A stretch of 64,000 nt of DNA. Origin: Phlebopus portentosus (Eukaryota; Basidiomycota; Agaricomycetes; Boletales; Boletinellaceae). Numbering within the stretch: the first letter of the stretch is position 1; each line of letters opens with the position of its first letter. The DNA lies in contig JAYXKI010000008.1 in assembly GCA_037892935.1 (NCBI GenBank), forward strand, positions 558,001 through 622,000, written 5' to 3'. The notes beneath the pieces were generated by a model that made no database searches, had not been told where the DNA came from, and saw nothing but the letters and a program-made list of their open reading frames with translations. This document shows positions 57,331 through 64,000 of the stretch, piece by piece. The position numbers were made by a program, and so were the translations under genes.

Positions 57331-58310
57331 TGTGAGATGAACGCCAAACCAAACTTGAACTTCCGTTGCGGTACAGGGCGCCAACTAGTAGGCCACGCTC
57401 ACGTGCCTTATTTCAATCGGAGCGTAAACATTTAGATCGCACGCTATGATATATCAATACCGTGACTATAATCGAACTCTAGGTCGATCATACTGCCCTC
57501 CCCACCTTTCTTTCTCGCTCTTGATTTGTTACTGAGCAACTGTACCATTAGGCTTGAGAAGCCCATGTGAATATGTACATGTATGTATATATACTAATGT
57601 GAAGTTTAGCCTGTGGAGTTACTGTTAATTTCCGTTCTACATAAGAGGACCAACAAAAGTCTTCGAGGCCAACGCACCATTCGAGAAATGCGTAGCAGTC
57701 TCTCAAATTCCGCACTCACAGCCCTCGTTTATATTATCATCGGAGCGCATTTGGACTGAGTCGATCGATGAGGATGGAACACGCTCAGACCTTAGGTTCA
57801 AACATTTCCTGCTCCCAAAGAGAACATCAAACTTGGAGTCCTAGATGACCGTCCGGGAAAGGGAACGAGCGTAGCGGTCTTGAACAATGCATTACTCAGA
57901 ACAAATCTAGTTACTCTTAGGAAGTGTCTTTGCTCACACTTATGACAAGGGAAATTTGGACGGTGGGTTTATAGTGTCGTACTGGCTTATTTGAGCAACA
58001 TGGTAACACGAAAAGCAAGGGGATGTTCCCACATGCAGATTGGAGGTATATACCTGAAGTCCTACAGAGAACCCACTGAGACTCGGAATAGGAGAATGCT
58101 TATGATAAGAAATATCGAGAGCGATATTGATGTCACCTGAAACATTTGGTAGAAATATCCCCATCACTCTTAGCTCGGAAAAAAAGTGACTGAATGTACA
58201 TACAGTACAGTATCAGATGTCAAGCTCCATCATGTTCTGATAACCGGCATTGCATCATGAATATACCTCTCACAAACAAATCCCATTCATAGAACTCACG
58301 AAATAGGGTT
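57331..58310 (-). promoter_or_regulatory. Conserved upstream region of Crinkler kinase copy
   Basis: Inverted counterpart of 16431-17435, with no intact gene. It includes the MMGIFLPNVSGD frame (58167-57940), the segment with CATCGATCGACTCAGTCC (about 57770), and the region next to the start codon. Conservation between the copies extends over the whole length, consistent with recent duplication rather than selected promoter elements alone. Confidence 0.45.
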
Positions 58311-58835
58311 CGGTTAGGAACAGCAGGAAGAAGACACCAAAGTTATGCTTCAATACGGAAATGTATAGTGCCACAATACCAAAATGCCGTGCGATCCGGG
58401 CGAGCGAACTTGTAGAGCGGGAGAATCTCGCAGGCAATGTCCCTCAGACGACCTCGATAAAGCCGCGACGGAACCGGCCAGAGTCTCCACTTATGCGATC
58501 CAAAATCATGATCATAAGTCCGTTTTCCGAAGAGCCCGTCATAAAAACTAACAGATACACGGAGTCGAAACAGAGCGGAGAGAGGCGATATTTTCCAATT
58601 CAAACCAATTCGACACCAGGAATAACTCTGGCCCACAAGTCGCTTTTGCATGTGTCGCCAAAGGAGAAGAAGCAAGAAACACCATAAGCGGCAGGAGCAA
58701 CAGAGGAGCTTCTTCCTATCTACCTCCGAGAAACGGAGACGCCATTGAGAATCTTGTGGAACTCCCAGGCCATAAGTGGGTCGATATACGTAAGGATTCA
58801 TCGTCGCCAACGGCCGTACCCGGGTGAAGAGCTTA
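58311..58835 (-). repeat. Crinkler-upstream module, copy 3
   Basis: Inverted relative of 11465-12110 and 15845-16430, recognisable by GGGTACGGCCGTTGGCGACGA, AGGAAGAAGCTCCTCTG and TTTATCGAGGTCGTCTGA on the minus strand. It abuts the decayed Crinkler at 58840. No intact frame is present. Confidence 0.6.
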
Positions 58836-58839
58836 CAAG

Positions 58840-59770
58840 ATGGCCGCTTCCCACTCGTGTATGTCGCAAGACCAATGATGAGTTCTTGACAAGTCGAAAG
58901 TAGTTCGGAATCAGGCCCCGATCCGGGAACCCAGATCGCAGGACTATCGAGACGATCTAAGTGTTACTCAGGCCTGGAGAGTGCGTGCTTGAACAACGAA
59001 GTATGAGGTCCAAACTTTGAAGCTGGCCTGTGAATGTGTGGATCAGCATGTTAGACACATTTCCTAAGAAGCTCGTGATCCTTGATGACATCCGGTGGAG
59101 ATCTAATTTCATAAGTGTCGGACGCCTGCTCGACTGACACTAGAGGGCAAAGTTGAATTCAGCAGTAGCTAACTACAATTAACTCACTTTTGATCAGAGA
59201 TGAATCGGAACAACTAGAAAGAGCGTACAAGAAGTCATCCATTTTCATCACCTCAGTGGTAAGTGTCGAGGTCAACAATAGTCTGACTGAACCGGACAGC
59301 AGAGGACGTAATGGATTTAGTGATGACTACGAGATCTATTGCTGTGCTTTTTCCATCTATACCAGGTACATATCCGTTCGGGAAGTGATCCTTGAGATCG
59401 GACGATAGTGACAATATGGCGCTGTCTCCCTGCGAGCGAAACCAAGTGGGAGCAAGGCCGAAAAACATCTCTTCTGACTTGGGTGACAGTTCGCCGCACT
59501 GTAACAATGAATGAGAAATCGCTAAGGTTTCCGCAGGACAGGGAACAATAACCCTACAAATGATAATATCTTCGTCACGTTCATCGGGGAAGGCTTTCAC
59601 GAGGAGTCGAGTACATCCCGAACTGTAGAAAACCCCGGCAGAAATCGATGGGAGCGACCCTTAAAGTTGCAAGGTACATAAACACAATATGGAATCAGGA
59701 GACAGTTGAGGTCAATGCTGAGTTTAGAAATGTCGCCCACACTGGGATCCACCGTGACGGTCACATGCAC
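58840..59770 (-). pseudogene. Decayed Crinkler, inverted twin of 14920-15810
   Basis: Header-like segments (CVYVPCNFKGRSHRFLPGF, then after a frame change DERDEDIIICR) and a second header part (CGELSPKSEEMFFGLAPTW, SLSSDLKDHFPNGYVPG) are followed by a middle-exon remnant with ADPHIHRPASKFGPHTS-like sequence and broken frames near 59050. The kinase exon is absent, and the module at 58835 follows. Both the layout and the frame breaks parallel the plus-strand pseudogene, so the gene was probably already broken before the segment was duplicated. Confidence 0.65.
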
Positions 59771-60178
59771 CTACACCTGATCTACTAATCTCACTTTTGA
59801 CGCGCATCCTTCAATTTCAAACTGGATTCGTAGACGACGCCGCAACTAATATGCAGATTTTCAACAATGGCTTGTGGGCTCTTCCGCACGATACAAGGTG
59901 GAAAAAAAACCGTGTCCTGATATTTCCGCTCCTTCTACTTTTTCCCCATCTTCGCGATGCGACAGCAATGCTACGATCTTACATACACGGAAATGTGGTA
60001 TTCTTACTATGCTCTTTTGAGAGCCTCATGGATTAGAAAATGGCCTATGGACTATCATTGCACTTTCATTGCATCTGCACATTGCGTTCTTGACCCTGTG
60101 GCGACTCGTATATGAGTCCATCGTACACATTGCTTTCTTTATTGCTCTCATTTTCAAGACCTTTCGGGACCCGCTAAG
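59771..60178. other. Intergenic between Crinkler island and metacaspase
   Basis: Short stretch without a recognisable gene. It should contain the promoter and leader of the metacaspase gene. The ATG at 60179 follows a pyrimidine-rich leader ending ACCCGCTAAG. Confidence 0.35.
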
Positions 60179-62470
60179 ATGTCTTTCAGAAGGGATAAGG
60201 ATAAGGACAAATATGACAAGAAAAAGCAGACGGAAGGCAGTAGACAGAGGAAGTTGGACGAATTTTTCAGCACCTCTAGAGCGGGAACGGAAGGAGCCAG
60301 AACTGCCAGGAGCGATCGCCATGATCATCAATCTCACAGGACAGAGAAAGATCACGACAGGAGAGAGAAAGATCCTCGCGACAGGAGAGAGAAAGATCCT
60401 CATGATATACATACCGGGCCAAGGCACGAGACCTTCCAGGATGAAGAACACTGGAGCTGCCACCACCTGAGGCTGAGGAGGCACTCTGCATGCATTGCGG
60501 AGATGCTAAAAGGATCATCTACATCGATCCTAAAACAAGAAAGCCGTATCCACAGAAATTCGCGAAGAGGCCGGAAATATGCGATCACTGTGGCCAAATC
60601 TGGCCGAGGAACAAGCCGTACTCAGAGAGAATGAAAAGACAGATCCAGGACCGATTGCGACATTCCCGTTACAATAAGAAATTCTCGTGCGGTTGTGACG
60701 TCGTAGAACCTCGTCTTGATGGAAAAAAGAAGGCGCTGTTGGTGAGTGATCATTGCTCTCAGTTAAGTTGTATGACCCGCTCAAAGAGTCCAATAGATTG
60801 GTATTAACTACTACGAGCAAAGCCATCCACTCAAGGGCTGTAGAGGTGATGTTACAAGAATGCAGAAATTTTTGAGTAAGAGATTTTATATGCTTAGGAA
60901 TGGAACATGACACAGAACTCATATCGCTAACCTCTTGCAGGGGATCGCTACGGATTCACCGATATGGTTATCCTAACGGAATATTGGCAGGAGCACAGAC
61001 ATCCTACGAGGGAAGAGATTATCAAAGGCATGAAATGGCTTGTTCAGGATGCAAATCCGGGAGACTCGCTTTTCTTGCATTGTACGTCCCTATTACCCCT
61101 CCTTTTTTGTCATTTTTCTGACTTGCGTTGTTTTGTTACCACGGGGCATCAGACTCCGGACACGGAGGTCAGACAAGAGACTTCGGATTTGATGAACCCG
61201 ATGGAAAGGATGAAGGTCAGTTACGTAAATGGCACGATGAGTGTGTACTTATCGAGGTCATTAGGTATCTACCCTGTCGACTACCATCTCGAGGGATCGA
61301 AGGGTATTTTGAAAGACGATGTAAGTCAATATGCTGTACAACGGGAGAGAAACTTATACTAAATATTATGTAGGACATGCATCATATTCTGGTAATCAGT
61401 TGCTCCTAATAACGATCGTTCAAATTTCATCTCACTTTCTTTCAAGACAGATATCCCTGAAGGAGTCCAACTGACGGTGAGTCCACACAAGATTTTTCTG
61501 ACGGATGTAAGATTTGATCGGCATTCGGTTTCGACTGCCGTAGGCGCTATTTGACGTGCGTATTTGCGATTATCTGCTGCTCTTGATAATTACTTCACTA
61601 CTCTGTCTCTGCAGTCTTGCCATTCCGGCTCTGTTCTAGGTGGGCACACCATTCCTTCAATTGATTTGTTCATCGACTTCTAACGGACAATTCATTAATA
61701 ATTCTATCTAATGATCAGACCTACCCTACGAGATGAACAAAACGACTCATCAGTTAGCCAAAGCTAATGCGCGTTACAGACGGGAGAAGAAGTATGGCGG
61801 ACGCGTCGTAAGTAGAAATTTTTTTATGCAATAACGGGACAATTTCTATGACGGATACTGACTTTTACTTTTCTGTTGTGCGATTCTGCCCCCTTTCGAT
61901 TTAAAGATTTTATGGAGCGGCTGTCTGGATAAACAGACGAGCGCGGATGCGACAATTGAGGGTCGGCCTACCGGTGCTATGAGTTACGTGAGTAGTCCAT
62001 TATATTCCTTTATATCAGTGCTAATTGCTCGTTTCCCGTCTATTCGTCATACTATACTAGGCGTTCATTGTAGCCCACGGTGCGCCTTCCTTTCCCTCCC
62101 TTCACATTCCTCATGAAGTAGTAACTGATCCGATCATCCGTTCACATCATCCCACCAGACCGTCTTCATAAGGCAAAAAGAAGAAATTTCACGTATAACG
62201 AGTTGTATGACACGGTCGTGTGCGTATCTCATGAAGAAACTTCTCTTTTGTATTCTCGAATAAAGTTGTCACGGATACTAACACGATTCATCGACAGTGC
62301 TATATTGGAAGAGAAGAAGTTTGAGCAGAAACCTCAACTTTCGGGCACTGATGATCAAATCGTGCGTGTTTTTTCGCTTTCGCGTTGATACATTGTCGAT
62401 TGCTAATCCATTATTGTTTTTGAAACACTTTCTTCTGATTGTACAGCTGAATATAAAAGTTGGATACTAG
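60179..62470 (+). CDS. Metacaspase (peptidase C14) with Cys-rich N-terminal region
   Basis: Arg/Lys-specific cysteine protease of the caspase fold. The protease body can be followed through about ten phase-consistent exons from KKALLIGINYYEQ and LKGCRGDV (60735-60890), through FTDMVILTEYWQEHRHPT, to the catalytic His in YSGHGGQ (His codon 61161-61163) and the catalytic Cys in DSCHSGS (Cys codon 61618-61620). It continues with ILWSGCLDKQTSADA and GAMSYAF to the end (TAG 62468-62470). Upstream is a Cys-rich region with CMHC (60487), CDHC (60580) and CGC, a possible zinc site, where LSD1-like fingers occur in some family members. The 60179 ATG opens a charged Arg/Lys/Asp-rich frame with a 21-bp tandem repeat. 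That frame is offset from the Cys-rich frame near 60430-60450 and I found no intron to join them, so there is a frameshift or the start is at 60490. Confidence 0.85.
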
Positions 62471-62967
62471 ACGGATTGATACTGCTTTTCGATTGAAGAA
62501 AAAGCAGCAGAAGGGGGAACGACGCGTGCAGTTTCTCGTCTTTGCATAAGGCTTATGTAGTCGATCACACAGAGATGTTCTGTGTGCTCATGCACGATTC
62601 ACAATCATCAGTTATTTATTTTACATAGAAAGCGTGGGTAGGCCATGATTGCGGATGTTGGCGTTGGAGAAATCTCTGCAGGACCATCTTTATTCGTCTC
62701 GGATTACCCTCTACACAAAGTCCTTTGCCATTTCTGCGGTTCTGAGGATGTTCGTCGCTTTGCTTGCCCATTACAGTAGATAGATGTATATTGCAAGTGC
62801 ACATACATTTCTGGATTACGAGTATGTATGTGTACCTATTCCCCTTGAGTGCGAAATGGGACATCCTTTCTAGGATACCAGATCCAGTTCGTACGCGTGT
62901 CTACGCATTGTTGCCCCGACTTCCTCTAGATAAATTGAGGCGTCTTCTTCCAAGACAAGTAAACCAA
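62471..62967. other. Convergent 3' region, no gene
   Basis: Lies between the ends of the metacaspase (plus) and PFK-2/FBPase-2 (minus) genes and should hold both 3' UTRs. Only short frames without resemblance to families are present. Confidence 0.4.

Positions 62968-64000
<1,033 letters not shown>

Overview
The window comes from a filamentous basidiomycete, most likely a mushroom-forming agaricomycete. The genes are broken by many short GT-AG introns of about 50-110 bases, and Crinkler-like effector genes sit among chromodomain Ty3 retrotransposons, P450s and conserved eukaryotic housekeeping genes. Genus and species cannot be read from the sequence. Gene models were built by eye from reading frames, splice signals and intron phase. 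Where all phases close I say so.

Left part (1-10 kb): the 5' portion of an unrecognised fungal gene on the minus strand (1-2118), a long gene-poor stretch, and a five-exon bZIP transcription factor gene (6219-8973, minus) with a leader that contains no ATG.

Crinkler island 1 (11.4-19.5 kb, plus): an intact Crinkler-like gene with a ubiquitin-like header, P-loop NTPase and REase-like domain (12546-14789), then a decayed Crinkler, then an intact Crinkler-like gene with header, PD-(D/E)xK-like domain and protein kinase (17436-19510). Island 2 (54.5-59.8 kb, minus) is an inverted copy of the second unit: decayed Crinkler, shared upstream module, kinase gene (55256-57330), followed by an extra header-only fragment. 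The two kinase genes have identical exon lengths.

Middle (20-28 kb): a gene for a Ser/Pro-rich protein ending in a transaldolase-like domain, a small acidic ORF, a truncated P450 fragment, and a nearly complete P450 with one frameshift and a probable GC-AG intron.

Retrotransposon nest (28.3-47.6 kb): element A is a large plus-strand chromovirus with 1.6-kb LTRs. It is unusual because its LTR holds an intact 327-codon ORF and because a further long ORF lies between the 5' LTR and gag. Element B, a second chromovirus of 6.65 kb, is nested in A on the minus strand. It has 458-bp LTRs and a perfect GAAAG target duplication, and it cuts A's extra ORF. The two LTRs of A differ at 11 positions by my reading, and all 11 are CpG transitions. 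The stop codons that break both pol genes are also mostly of the CGA-to-TGA type.

Right part (47.7-64 kb): a PTPA-type PP2A activator (48273-50150), an F-box protein (50516-52676), Crinkler island 2, a metacaspase with a Cys-rich N-terminal region (60179-62470), and the 3' part of a bifunctional PFK-2/FBPase-2 gene (62968-64000, minus).

The main result is a lineage-expanded Crinkler-like effector family with signs of functional divergence between paralogs, flanking an atypical giant Ty3 element that is decaying by CpG mutation.
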